Shown: positions 36,302-45,998, counted from the stretch's first letter. The stretch: DNA of 64,000 bases from Dysgonomonas sp. HGC4 (GCF_001261715.1 NZ_CVRU01000148.1:52675-116674), one strand, 5' to 3'. Notes: generated by a model not told the origin, from the letters alone. A program made the numbers and translations.

Positions 36302-39298
36302 TTATAGAGTTTCATAAACCTCAGCTTCTACAATACGTAGCTGTCCTTTAGCATCTAAAGCATTGGGATCTTTGTACAAATCGAGTTCTTTGGTACCTGT
36401 TACCTCAACAATTCCGCCAAAAGCATCTTCATCGGTGCTTTGTCCCATAAGCTGAATTTTCACGAAACGTCCTTTTGTAGGTTTTATTGGTATTGAAATA
36501 TATCCTAAGCTTTTTTCGGTATCACCTTTATACACTTCAACATCATCTATGTTTATAATTATAGGATAACTGCGCATTCTCCAACCGGTGAGCTTTAACT
36601 CTATTTCCGAAATTGTTGCATCACGCTCCAACTCATATTTTATCCAGCCCGTACGAATGTTTCCATCGTTAGTCCACTCCGAGAGTTCGTTGTCATCGTA
36701 ACTTAAGTTGGCTTTATCTTCGTTGCTTCCTGCGGTGGCAGCTACAATATCAATACTCTGACGAGTTGGGGTAAATGATGCACCAACGGGAGTTTGCCCC
36801 CTTTCAGTATAAGATGGCTGATGCTCTCCGCTGATATATTCTGCAAGCCCGTTTTTTTGTATAAAAGGAACAGATTCGAACGAAACAGTATTAGGCTTCA
36901 GACCTTTTGCCGATGCAGTCAATGTAACCTTTCCCGCGTTATTTGTAGATCGGATTAATACGCGATTCACACCTGATTCGAGAGGTAATTCCTTTGATAA
37001 AATGTAGTTCTCTTTTCCCTGAGCAATGCCGCCTCTCCATTCTGCAGGTCCCGAAAGGGTAAACGATGCCAACGCTTCGGATGTAGGACAACGATTTCCA
37101 TCTTTATCAACAGTTTCAACTTCAATCAATGCCAAATCTGCACCATCTGCTTTGAATCCATCAGGAGCATTCATTACTTTCATTTTCAAAGCAAAAGGCT
37201 CTCCTGCTGTTTTTATCTCACTTCGGCTTAACTCTGTTTTATTATTGCTGTAACTGATTGCCTCTATCTTCCCTACCTGCCATTTTATATCTTTGAACGT
37301 AAACAAAAACTGAGAACTTCTTTCTCCTATTCCCTTAGATTGTCCGTTGATAAATAGTTCGACTTGATCTCCTGAGGAAACAACCAAAATATCTTTTATG
37401 GTTTGAGGAGTGTAATTCCAATGCCCTACAATATGGGTACGGTGATTTTCAACATCAACCCATCCGTCCCACATAACCCGATGGGCATAAAAAGCATCTT
37501 TGGGTATACGCATAGCATCTACTTCGCCACTGCGTCTATAATTTTCAGCTCCCCGATAATGTGTATTAGAGTCTGAAAAGATGATATTAGTTCCACCCGA
37601 GCTTACTCGCTTACCCGTTCCGGGGCGTACCCTAAAATAATCAAACCAACGAATAACGGCTTCTTTTGCAAACGAATCCTGATTGCGATTATAATCGCTT
37701 GCATCCTTGCCTTTATGCAAAGGACCGTCTCCGTCTTTATGATAAGGAGGAGAAAACTCGTCCCAATATTTACGCAACGCCTCATCTCTCGAATATTCGG
37801 TTGCCCACATCGGTATCCGTGCGCTTTTATTTATATATAGCATCTCGCCTCCATATTCGGCAATTTTGCTATCCAACATCTCACGCGAACCAATAGCACG
37901 CCCACCATAAGGGTCGTAAAGATCTCTTACAGCCTTCATTTCTGCCATATGATCTTCGCTTATAGACTCATTTCCTGATTCATAGAAAAGAATACTTGGG
38001 TTATTCCGATTGTAAATAATAGCATCTCGCATCAACTCTACCCGCTGCTCCCACTGTCTGCCAGTAACATCTTTTTCGGCATCTCCGGCAGGCATGGCTT
38101 GTATAAGCCCCACTCTGTCGCACGATTCTACATCTTGTTTCCAAGGGGTTACATGCATCCAACGAACGAGGTTACCATTTCCTTCAACAATCATCCGATT
38201 ACTGAAATCGCTCAGCCACGCGGGAACAGACATGCCCACCGAAGGCCATTCGTTACTGGTACGTTGTGCATAACCTTTCATTTGCAGAATACGATCATTC
38301 AGCTCAACCATTCCATTACGAAAGGCTGTTTTTCGAAAACCTGTTCTTGTTTTTACTACATCTACGGGAATATTGTCAACATAGAGAATGGTATATACGT
38401 CGTACAGATAGCCATAACCCCAACTCCAGAACTGGAGATCATCAACAAGACTATTCACAGCCAAAGTCTTTGTTTCTCCTGCTTTTAAATCAATGGGCAA
38501 AGATTTAATCTTTTTTATTACATGACCACCCATGTCCTCTATTTGCATCTCCAAACTAACCGTTTTGGCTGCCGAATGTTCGTTCTTAACTTCCGATTCT
38601 GCAAATATGAGCGCATTCTTTTTCGTTATATTTATTTCACGTGCATAAATATATGTACCTGTAGTTTTGAGGTTACTGTAAAGTGGCAAAGTCTGATATA
38701 CTTTGTTTGTAATATGCAGAAATACATTCTTTGGTATACCGCCATAATTGGCATTGAAGTTTATATTATTCCACTGATAGGTAGTACCCGTAGCACGCTC
38801 GGCATACTTCCACGAATTATCGATTCGTACAGCCAGAACATTTTCTTTATTCCCAAAAACAACATCATCGCTAATGTCTATTCCAAACGCCATTACACCA
38901 TTTTCGTGAATAGCTATCTGCTTTCCATTCAGATAAAAATCTCCTCCAAAGCGAATGCCTTCGAACTCCAGAAAAACCTTCTTTCCTTTATCACTGGGCG
39001 ATAGTTTAAAATGCTTCCGATACCACACAATATTGGTTGTATGATCTTCGATAGGAGCTTTAAAGGCATCATCTTCGTTAAAAGCTCTGGGTAGTGCTAT
39101 TTTTGTCCAAGAAGCATCGTCGAAGTCTGCTTTATCAGCACCTTCCACATCTCCCACTTTAAGAATCCATTGAGAATTAAAATTATACTTTACTCGCCGA
39201 TTCCCTTTTGTTAAAGGGATAGCAGAGCTACTCGTTATTGATAAAATGAGTAGCACAATACAGGCTTTACAGCGAAATAAATTCATGCGTTGTTTCAT
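36302..39298 (-). CDS. GH2-family glycoside hydrolase (beta-galactosidase/glucuronidase-like)
   Basis: A 998-aa exported enzyme (signal peptide with ACIVLLILSITSSSA). GH2 order is visible: a sugar-binding jelly-roll (WTKIALPRAFNEDDAF, GIRFGGDFYLNGKQIAIHENG), an immunoglobulin-like domain, and a TIM barrel with probable acid/base E444 in YESGNES and probable nucleophile E501 in MWATEYS. C-terminal beta domains follow: a DUF4982-like/Ig segment (ALIEVETVDKDGNRCP) and a discoidin-like end (SYDDNELSEWTNDG). The missing WN-E consensus and the short TIM barrel mean the substrate is uncertain. It is divergent from the HTCS gene and has its own -7 box, so it probably belongs to the same regulon. Confidence 0.85.
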   Translation of the reverse strand: MKQRMNLFRCKACIVLLILSITSSSAIPLTKGNRRVKYNFNSQWILKVGDVEGADKADFDDASWTKIALPRAFNEDDAFKAPIEDHTTNIVWYRKHFKLSPSDKGKKVFLEFEGIRFGGDFYLNGKQIAIHENGVMAFGIDISDDVVFGNKENVLAVRIDNSWKYAERATGTTYQWNNINFNANYGGIPKNVFLHITNKVYQTLPLYSNLKTTGTYIYAREINITKKNALIFAESEVKNEHSAAKTVSLEMQIEDMGGHVIKKIKSLPIDLKAGETKTLAVNSLVDDLQFWSWGYGYLYDVYTILYVDNIPVDVVKTRTGFRKTAFRNGMVELNDRILQMKGYAQRTSNEWPSVGMSVPAWLSDFSNRMIVEGNGNLVRWMHVTPWKQDVESCDRVGLIQAMPAGDAEKDVTGRQWEQRVELMRDAIIYNRNNPSILFYESGNESISEDHMAEMKAVRDLYDPYGGRAIGSREMLDSKIAEYGGEMLYINKSARIPMWATEYSRDEALRKYWDEFSPPYHKDGDGPLHKGKDASDYNRNQDSFAKEAVIRWFDYFRVRPGTGKRVSSGGTNIIFSDSNTHYRGAENYRRSGEVDAMRIPKDAFYAHRVMWDGWVDVENHRTHIVGHWNYTPQTIKDILVVSSGDQVELFINGQSKGIGERSSQFLFTFKDIKWQVGKIEAISYSNNKTELSRSEIKTAGEPFALKMKVMNAPDGFKADGADLALIEVETVDKDGNRCPTSEALASFTLSGPAEWRGGIAQGKENYILSKELPLESGVNRVLIRSTNNAGKVTLTASAKGLKPNTVSFESVPFIQKNGLAEYISGEHQPSYTERGQTPVGASFTPTRQSIDIVAATAGSNEDKANLSYDDNELSEWTNDGNIRTGWIKYELERDATISEIELKLTGWRMRSYPIIINIDDVEVYKGDTEKSLGYISIPIKPTKGRFVKIQLMGQSTDEDAFGGIVEVTGTKELDLYKDPNALDAKGQLRIVEAEVYETL

Positions 39299-39327
39299 AG
39301 CCAGATTTAATTAGATTTAGTTACCAT

Positions 39328-39335
39328 CAAAAGTA
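39328..39335 (-). promoter_or_regulatory. -7 box of the GH2 promoter
   Basis: TACTTTTG on the minus strand, a full match to TAnnTTTG, 29 nt before the GH2 ATG. A TTTG lies 16 nt upstream (39355-39352), slightly closer than ideal. Confidence 0.5.
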
Positions 39336-39350
39336 TTTCCATAAAGCCGA

Positions 39351-39369
39351 ACAAAACATGGAATTTTGT
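39351..39369. promoter_or_regulatory. Inverted repeat over the GH2 -33 region, candidate operator
   Basis: ACAAAA - 7 bp - TTTTGT. It lies 15 nt from the -7 box, almost the same offset as the larger ACAAA...TTTGT palindrome ahead of susC (14 nt). Confidence 0.45.
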
Positions 39370-39420
39370 CCATTCAACTATATAATTTGACACTATTAAT
39401 ATCTATGTCATTTTTTACTT

Positions 39421-39428
39421 TAATTTTG
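39421..39428 (+). promoter_or_regulatory. -7 box of the HTCS regulator gene
   Basis: TAATTTTG, a full match to TAnnTTTG, 31 nt before the HTCS start codon. There is no -33 TTTG at normal spacing. Confidence 0.5.
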
Positions 39429-39459
39429 AGTAAGAAACCCTGATCTAAATCCCTGCATA

Positions 39460-42400
39460 ATGAATACCAAAATCACCCTATCTATAAGTGTGCTCCTTTT
39501 TTTCATTTGCAACTTTGCAAATGCCAAGAACAGAGAACTCCATTTTTCTCAAATAACCACAAAGGATGGACTATCTCAAAATACGGTAAGAGATATTTTA
39601 CAGGATAGAAGAGGTTTTATCTGGGCTGGGACGGTGGATGGACTCAACAGGTATGACGGCTATCAGATTGTAACCTATAAGCCTCAGATCGGAAATCCTA
39701 AATCGTTGATCGATCATCGGATAAAAAATCTATTTGAAGACCAAAATGGATATTTATGGATAAAAACCTACAAGAATGTATTCTGTTGTTACAATCCCGA
39801 AACTGAATCGTTTATTGATTATCAAGAAAATATATCCGACAAAACTCCAAGATATTACACAAATTACCATGAAACAGAAAACGGCGAAATATGGCTTTGG
39901 GGAAACACCAACGGATGTTTACGTATAAGAAGAAACAAGCAAGGTTTCACGTCAACAGCTTTTCTTGCAGATATTCCTTCTAATAATAAAAGAAATGGGC
40001 GATTTCTTTTTGAGGACTCTAAAGGTATAATATGGTATGGAGGCGAATCGGGTTTACACAGAATAGAGGGTGACAAAACCGAAAGCTTTTTTAATCAAGA
40101 TACAACCTATCATATCTCGAAGGCTGTGGAGCTGAACAGTAAAATATATTTTTCGACAGAACAAGCGGGTATATTGGTTTATGATCTCAAAAGAAAAGCA
40201 TTCGAGCCTATAACAACTATTCAAATGCCGTCTACTCTTACGGATATAGCTAAAACCAGAATAGACCAATTACTAGTGGTAACAAAGGCCTCGGGAGTTA
40301 GGCTCTTTAATATAAGAAATAGCGAATACACTACTCCCGAGTGGGCTAAAGACCCCGATTTGAGAGGAAATATACAGCTCATTATAGACAAAAAACAAAA
40401 CGTCTGGATATTTAATCACACAGGGTATATGTGGCATTACAATATACAAAACAGTGAGATAAATAAGCTGCAACTCATCCCTAAGAATATCATAAATATC
40501 ATAGATGAAGAAAGATACAATATCTTTATTGATTCGAAAGATATGGTATGGATTACCACTTATGGCAATGGGCTATTCTCATACGATCCTAAAAACAAAT
40601 ACCTTCAGAATTATAAATATACGTTGGGCGAAAACAGCTTAAGCTCCGATTATCTGCTTTCGATCACCGAAGACAAATTTGGCAACCTATGGTTAGGTAG
40701 CGAATATGCAGGTATTATAAAAGCCGTAAAACCCAATTACGATATACAATATATAAGACCCGAGAATAAAATATCCATTGGCAAAAACAACAGCGTAAAA
40801 ACCATTTATGAGGATTCGAACAACAGTATTTGGGTAGGAACTAAAAACGGAAGTCTCTATGTTTATGATCATGGTATAAAATCGATCAAACATATTTACG
40901 AAGATTTGAATCCCTATACAATGACGGAGGACAAAAAAGGTAGAATGTGGGTAGGAACAAAGGGTAATGGCTTATATCTATTCGATACTAAAACATTCAA
41001 ACAACTAGCACATTATAAGAATGATGCAGCTAATCCAAATAGTCTGAGTAACAATTCGATATTCAGTTTATTACTCGACAATAATGACCGTCTTTGGGTG
41101 GGATCGTTCGGAGGAGGAATCAATCTGTTTCAAGAGCACACAGAAGCATCGCCTTTTATCCAATTATTTAATCAGGAAGGAAACAGACGTTATATACGCT
41201 GCATATATCAGGATAGCAAAGGTTTGATATGGGTTGGAACCAGCGATGGTATCATTAAATTCGAACCTGAAAAGATTATAAATAACCCTCTCGAATTTAC
41301 AGCCTACAAACTGAATCTGCAAAAGGCAAATACATTGAGCAGTAATGATGTAAAAACAATATACGAAGACGAAAACGGACAAACATGGATAGGTACTGCC
41401 GGAGGAGGGCTTAATAAATATCTGGGAGATACGGATCAAGGCGGAACTTTTGAGGCATTTACAACCAGCAACGGCTTGTCGGGCGATATAGTTTCGGGTA
41501 TTATGGAGGATAATAATAATCAATTATGGATCAGCAGCGAAAACGGAATTTCAAAATTCGATAAGCAATATAATTCATTTACCAATTATCATTTTTCAGA
41601 AAATACATACGGAAATCATTTCAACGAAAATGCCAATCTTAAATGTTTAGACGGCAATATGCTTTGGGGAAGCCTCGACGGGCTACTTATATTTAATCCA
41701 AGAAGTTTTGTGGCAGAACAAAACACACCACCCGTCACTTTCACAAACTTCTTTTTATACGATCAGAAAGCAGAAATTGAAAGTTCTGATTCGCCTCTAC
41801 AAAAGTCAATTTCATTCTTAGACAAAATAGATTTGAGCTATAAGCAAAATACATTTACAATACAATTTGCATCACTCACGCTAGGTTCTCCCGAGAAGAA
41901 TTTATATTCGTATATGCTCGAAAACTACGATAAAAAATGGAGTACTCCCAAACACGACAACAGTGCAACTTATAAAAACCTACCTGCCGGAAAATATACA
42001 TTCAAGGTTAGAGGAGCCAATAGCGACGGGGTATGGAGTGATAAGATTACTCAGATAGAGATAGAGGTTACGCCTCCCTTTTGGAAATCGACATACGCAT
42101 ATATTCTATACAGTTTATTGCTGATCTGCGCCTTATATTTTGCTTTCCGCTTAATCTATAAATTCGGGAAACTGAATAATGCAGTTCAGGTCGAAAAACA
42201 ACTAACCAATCACAAATTGCGTTTCTTTACTAATATCTCGCATGAGTTCAGAACTCCGCTCACACTTATTCAAGGAGCTATGGAAAACATGAACGAACAA
42301 TCAAATATTCCCGACAATATAAAGAAACAACTTAATATTTTGGGTCGAAACTCAAATACCTTAAGCAGACTTATCGATCAGTTACTAGAGTTTAGAAAAC

Positions 42401-43782
42401 TACAAAACAACATTTTAACCCTCGATCTGGAAGAAATAAACATGGTTGAATTTGTACAGGAAATATATTCGGGCTTTCAAGAGATTGCCGAACGGAAAAA
42501 CATTACCTATATGTTTACCAGTCAACCTGATTCTTTGAGAATGTATATTGATCGCCGAAAAGTCGATAAAATAATATACAATCTACTATCCAATGCTTTT
42601 AAATTTACCCCAAAAGATGGAGAAATAGAAATAACTATAAGCATTAACCCCAAGAACGAAACTTGCATTATCTCTGTTAAAGACAATGGAATAGGCATTG
42701 ATAAAGAAAAGCAGCATTTGTTGTTCAGTAGATTCATGCAGATCAATTTCTCATCGTCCGGTACGGGGATAGGATTATCTCTTGTTAAAGAATTTGTGGA
42801 ATCGCATAAAGGAAAAATCTGGTACGAGAATAATATTAACGGGGGATCGATCTTTCATGTTGAACTATCAACATCTAAAGAGGTATACGAAGGAGAGAAT
42901 TTCATAGATATGGCTTTACCTGATATTATTGATGAAAATATCAGCACAATTTCGCCCATAGAGCAAGTACCTCATATTTTGCCCGAGATAAGTGAATCGA
43001 CTTTAGCCAATTACAAGATGTTGATTATAGATGATAATGATGATATACGTGACTTTCTGATTGATGAATTCAGCAGGTATTTCATGGTAGATTCGGCTGA
43101 GAATGGAAAACAAGGACTTCAAAAAGCTATTGAAACAAATCCCGATCTGATTATTTGCGATGTTATGATGCCCGAAATGGATGGCTTTGAGGTTACACGC
43201 CTATTAAAGCACGAATTTCAGACTTGCCACATTCCTATCATATTATTAACTGCCCATTCTTCTATCGAGCATCAATTGGAAGGTATAGAAAGCGGTGCAG
43301 ATGCCTATATAATGAAACCATTTAGCATTAAATATCTAACAACCAGAGTTTTTAAACTAATAGAACAACGCGAGCAATTAAAGAAAAGATTTTCAAACGA
43401 ATATGTACTCGATGGCAATCTGATTACAGCAACAGACAAGGACAAAGAGTTTTTCGAACTTATTGATCGTATTTTAGAACAAAACATCTCGAATAGTGAG
43501 TTTTCTGTGGATCGTTTTGCAGAACTATCTAAACTTCGGAGAACTATTTTCTATAAAAAAGTTAAAGGTATTACGGGATTCTCACCCAATGAACTGATAA
43601 AGATAAAGAGGCTGAAAAGAGCTGCCGAAATGTTACTTTCGGGAGAATTTACAGTCTCGGAAATATCATACAAAGTAGGTTTCGAAGACCCATTCTATTT
43701 CAGTAAATGTTTCAAGGCTCAATACAATTGTTCACCATCGAAATACGGTCAACCAAAAGAAGAATCTAAATCAGTAGAATAG
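39460..43782 (+). CDS. Hybrid two-component system regulator (HTCS) of PUL 1
   Basis: A 1440-aa single-chain sensor-regulator. Signal peptide MNTKITLSISVLLFFICNFANA; periplasmic sensor with about a dozen Reg_prop propeller repeats (DGLSQNTVRDILQDRRGFIW, SVKTIYEDSNNSIWVGT) to about residue 730; a Y_Y_Y domain to about 870; a transmembrane helix at about 878-900. Inside the cell come HisKA with H928 (ISHEFRTPLTLIQG), an HATPase (NLLSNAFKF, DNGIGI, GTGIGLSLVKE), a receiver domain from about 1186 with phosphoacceptor D1234 (ICDVMMPEMDG), and a C-terminal AraC-type HTH (about 1345-1432). HTCS proteins bind oligosaccharides in the periplasm and activate the adjacent PUL. Divergent from GH2/susC. 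Confidence 0.96.
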   Translation: MNTKITLSISVLLFFICNFANAKNRELHFSQITTKDGLSQNTVRDILQDRRGFIWAGTVDGLNRYDGYQIVTYKPQIGNPKSLIDHRIKNLFEDQNGYLWIKTYKNVFCCYNPETESFIDYQENISDKTPRYYTNYHETENGEIWLWGNTNGCLRIRRNKQGFTSTAFLADIPSNNKRNGRFLFEDSKGIIWYGGESGLHRIEGDKTESFFNQDTTYHISKAVELNSKIYFSTEQAGILVYDLKRKAFEPITTIQMPSTLTDIAKTRIDQLLVVTKASGVRLFNIRNSEYTTPEWAKDPDLRGNIQLIIDKKQNVWIFNHTGYMWHYNIQNSEINKLQLIPKNIINIIDEERYNIFIDSKDMVWITTYGNGLFSYDPKNKYLQNYKYTLGENSLSSDYLLSITEDKFGNLWLGSEYAGIIKAVKPNYDIQYIRPENKISIGKNNSVKTIYEDSNNSIWVGTKNGSLYVYDHGIKSIKHIYEDLNPYTMTEDKKGRMWVGTKGNGLYLFDTKTFKQLAHYKNDAANPNSLSNNSIFSLLLDNNDRLWVGSFGGGINLFQEHTEASPFIQLFNQEGNRRYIRCIYQDSKGLIWVGTSDGIIKFEPEKIINNPLEFTAYKLNLQKANTLSSNDVKTIYEDENGQTWIGTAGGGLNKYLGDTDQGGTFEAFTTSNGLSGDIVSGIMEDNNNQLWISSENGISKFDKQYNSFTNYHFSENTYGNHFNENANLKCLDGNMLWGSLDGLLIFNPRSFVAEQNTPPVTFTNFFLYDQKAEIESSDSPLQKSISFLDKIDLSYKQNTFTIQFASLTLGSPEKNLYSYMLENYDKKWSTPKHDNSATYKNLPAGKYTFKVRGANSDGVWSDKITQIEIEVTPPFWKSTYAYILYSLLLICALYFAFRLIYKFGKLNNAVQVEKQLTNHKLRFFTNISHEFRTPLTLIQGAMENMNEQSNIPDNIKKQLNILGRNSNTLSRLIDQLLEFRKLQNNILTLDLEEINMVEFVQEIYSGFQEIAERKNITYMFTSQPDSLRMYIDRRKVDKIIYNLLSNAFKFTPKDGEIEITISINPKNETCIISVKDNGIGIDKEKQHLLFSRFMQINFSSSGTGIGLSLVKEFVESHKGKIWYENNINGGSIFHVELSTSKEVYEGENFIDMALPDIIDENISTISPIEQVPHILPEISESTLANYKMLIIDDNDDIRDFLIDEFSRYFMVDSAENGKQGLQKAIETNPDLIICDVMMPEMDGFEVTRLLKHEFQTCHIPIILLTAHSSIEHQLEGIESGADAYIMKPFSIKYLTTRVFKLIEQREQLKKRFSNEYVLDGNLITATDKDKEFFELIDRILEQNISNSEFSVDRFAELSKLRRTIFYKKVKGITGFSPNELIKIKRLKRAAEMLLSGEFTVSEISYKVGFEDPFYFSKCFKAQYNCSPSKYGQPKEESKSVE

Positions 43783-43807
43783 AGACTATTGTCAGTATCT
43801 ATTCTAC
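43774..43807. terminator. 10-bp perfect hairpin over two converging stop codons
   Basis: GTAGAATAGA (43774-43783) and TCTATTCTAC (43798-43807) flank a 14-nt loop. The two arms contain the TAG stop codons of the HTCS gene and of the opposite lipoprotein gene. There is no T run, so termination strength is uncertain. Confidence 0.5.
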
Positions 43808-45070
43808 ATGTATCTTGTAGGTTACACTGCCAACGCCGTTAGTATAGTAATCAGAGAAACCAAATGAAACGGGAACAATAACAGGTTTCGCTATCTTAGG
43901 ATCATTCAATTGCTCAATAACTTCTATTAGATTTCCTTTGATTACATTAAATTCGCCTGCTGCCACCATATAAATATAATAAGCATCTATTTGTTGTGCC
44001 TTTTTCACTTCTTCGGCATCTAATTGTCCCTTATTACTCAGTTTTGATTTAAGAGAATTTACTGTTCCTCTATCAAAATCAGACTCCACCAACAGTAAAG
44101 AATTGTTACCATAGCTAATCTCTGCAACGTAATTAGGATGCAAAGGTTCATACTTCTCTTTACTCAGCTCCTCCGTAAACAAAGAAGGATAAGGAAAGTC
44201 CATAAATGATCCAAATCGCTTATGTGTGATAGGATATATTAATCCATACTCATGCTTCATTGATTCTTCTTTATAAGATTTTCCGTTCAACAATTTATCC
44301 AACGAAATACCAAGTTCATAAAGCCCAATACAATGTAAATGACGACGAGAGTAATAATTTGTCCCATTTGAAGCACTTAAAGACAAACTCGAGCTAGAAG
44401 CGTGTTTATCAATACTTTCTTTTTCTATTTTCTGATACGCTTCATAAGAAGGCATAAAATTATCTATTCTTGAAAAGTTTTGACCATATCCTATACCTAT
44501 CGTTATTAGATTATACGCATAACCTTTTATAACACTTAACTTTGGATAATTAGTAAGATTACTACTAAAGAGGTTTCCCAGAAATATAGCTTCTTTATTT
44601 GAGGAATTAATAAACAGTTGATCTGCTTCATATTCGAGTTCAAAAGGTTCGGTCTCTGAATAAGTTCCGCTTATGAGGCGAGTTAAAGAACTGAAACCCA
44701 ATCGAGGTAAAGTATATTCGGGTTTAGGCTTAGCTTCCTGTAAAATACGTATTTTTTCGTTCTTACCTTTTATCTGAAAAATTAATTCAAACTCACGGCT
44801 TTCGCTTTGACTATTCTTCTGAACTGCAATAACCACCTCCGTATCTTCTTTTGTTCCTTTTTGTTTACTAACAATCAGCCAATCTGGAATATTAACAATC
44901 TCCCAAGAAGTATTTGTTTTTAATTCTATCGTATCTTTTCCTTCCTTATAATCGAAAGCAATTTCATTTTGAGAGAGTTGAATAAAATAAGACTCTACAT
45001 TATCATCTTTTCCATCACAAGAAGAGAATAAGAAAAGAAGCAGAGAAAAAATCAAGAAGTTATTTTTCAT
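43799..45070 (-). CDS. BACON-domain lipoprotein with a cholesterol-dependent-cytolysin-like region
   Basis: 423 aa. The lipobox LFSSC (C18) makes it a probable lipoprotein. Residues about 28-113 look like a BACON domain: TSWEIVNIPDWLIVSKQKG, then VVIAVQKNSQSESREFELIF and RILQEA. Residues about 145-412 resemble domains 1-3 of thiol-activated (cholesterol-dependent) cytolysins by eye: EAIFLGNLFSS (compare PGALQLA), PSYEAYQKIEKESID, YVAEISYGNNSLLLVES (compare SNVAYGRTIYVKLE), GNLIEVIEQL and KPVIVPVSFGFSDYYTNGVGS (compare PISYTSVFLKDN). The chain ends there, so the second membrane hairpin and the cholesterol-binding domain 4 are absent. No pore activity is claimed; a binding, decoy or regulatory role is equally possible. 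It has its own canonical promoter. Confidence 0.6.
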   Translation of the reverse strand: MKNNFLIFSLLLFLFSSCDGKDDNVESYFIQLSQNEIAFDYKEGKDTIELKTNTSWEIVNIPDWLIVSKQKGTKEDTEVVIAVQKNSQSESREFELIFQIKGKNEKIRILQEAKPKPEYTLPRLGFSSLTRLISGTYSETEPFELEYEADQLFINSSNKEAIFLGNLFSSNLTNYPKLSVIKGYAYNLITIGIGYGQNFSRIDNFMPSYEAYQKIEKESIDKHASSSSLSLSASNGTNYYSRRHLHCIGLYELGISLDKLLNGKSYKEESMKHEYGLIYPITHKRFGSFMDFPYPSLFTEELSKEKYEPLHPNYVAEISYGNNSLLLVESDFDRGTVNSLKSKLSNKGQLDAEEVKKAQQIDAYYIYMVAAGEFNVIKGNLIEVIEQLNDPKIAKPVIVPVSFGFSDYYTNGVGSVTYKIHVE

Positions 45071-45132
45071 ATTTTCAAAAGTAGATAGAGGTTTGGAACT
45101 CAGAACAAGGTTATTAATTGTAATAAATCATC

Positions 45133-45163
45133 CAAAGGTAAAAAAATAATGAAATGCTACAAA
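45133..45163 (-). promoter_or_regulatory. Canonical promoter of the BACON/cytolysin-like gene
   Basis: On the minus strand TTTG (45163-45160), 19 nt, then TACCTTTG (45140-45133): a full match to both boxes at ideal spacing. The predicted leader is about 55 nt. Confidence 0.7.
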
Positions 45164-45197
45164 GTAATTTACTCACCCCCTAAAGAATATAACAGGC

Positions 45198-45950
45198 TTA
45201 TTCTTTCTCCGCTTTAAGATATTTACTCAATCCATACAGATTCAAATCTCTTATTCCATCAGCCACAAAAGAAGCTACTTGCGTTGCACCCTTCTCCATC
45301 ATATGGGTATCATCTTTCAGCCCATCGGGTTTAGCATGATCTACACCAGCTTCTACCCACCGATAATAAGGAATAGAGGCAGAATCGCCCAACATGGTTA
45401 CAAAATCACGGGTATTTAAGTTTATATCAATCAAAGCTACCGCTTGTTCTCTAGCTACTTTTCTTGTAATAACAGGGTAACCTTTTAGACGATCGTCCAC
45501 CAAATTACCATCTTTAAAAGTACGCATCACCACCGAGGTCAATAATACGGGATAAGCATCTTTACTCCTCACATCGTGAATAAATTTCAGCAAGTTATTT
45601 TCGTAATCTTCATAGGAAGCATGCCGTTCAGGACGGGTTGAAGCGTCATTATGTCCAAATTGGATAAATACATAATCGCCGGCTTTTACTTCCGACAGTA
45701 AACTATCCCAACGTCCTTCACTAATAAAAGTCTTTGTGCTTCGTCCTCCCATTGCATAGTTAACTACCTGCACATCATTCGTGAGGTATTTTTCGAGCAT
45801 CTGCCCCCATCCTTTTATCAGACCGTCTTTCTCCTCCTTATAGCTTTGAGCCGTAGAATCGCCCGCAATAAAAATTCTTATTTTAGGTTCGGAAGAAGTA
45901 AAACTACACAGCAAAATAAGAAGAGCAAGTAAGGCTAATTTATTTTTCAT
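45198..45950 (-). CDS. CE12 rhamnogalacturonan acetylesterase
   Basis: A 250-aa SGNH hydrolase close to the minimal CE12 size, with an N-terminal export signal (LALLALLILLCSF; the cysteine could be a lipobox). The catalytic set is complete: AGDSTAQ with S32, MGGRSTKTF, FGHND with N101, and D213-D-T-H216. The insertion SASIPYYRWVEAGVDHAKPDG before the final motif is typical of CE12 from Bacteroidetes PULs. It removes acetyl esters from the galacturonic acid of RG-I. It is the third CE12 module of the window, downstream of GH42 and separated from it by a hairpin-containing gap. Confidence 0.92.
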   Translation of the reverse strand: MKNKLALLALLILLCSFTSSEPKIRIFIAGDSTAQSYKEEKDGLIKGWGQMLEKYLTNDVQVVNYAMGGRSTKTFISEGRWDSLLSEVKAGDYVFIQFGHNDASTRPERHASYEDYENNLLKFIHDVRSKDAYPVLLTSVVMRTFKDGNLVDDRLKGYPVITRKVAREQAVALIDINLNTRDFVTMLGDSASIPYYRWVEAGVDHAKPDGLKDDTHMMEKGATQVASFVADGIRDLNLYGLSKYLKAEKE

Positions 45951-45976
45951 ATTGATATATCTAATAGGTAAATAAT

Positions 45977-45998
45977 TGGGCGAATAATAATTCGCCCA
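45977..45998. repeat. Intergenic hairpin, second class
   Basis: TGGGCGAAT and ATTCGCCCA arms (9 bp, perfect) around 4 nt, in the GH42-CE12 gap. The sequence is related to the hairpin at 48138-48163. Confidence 0.6.
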
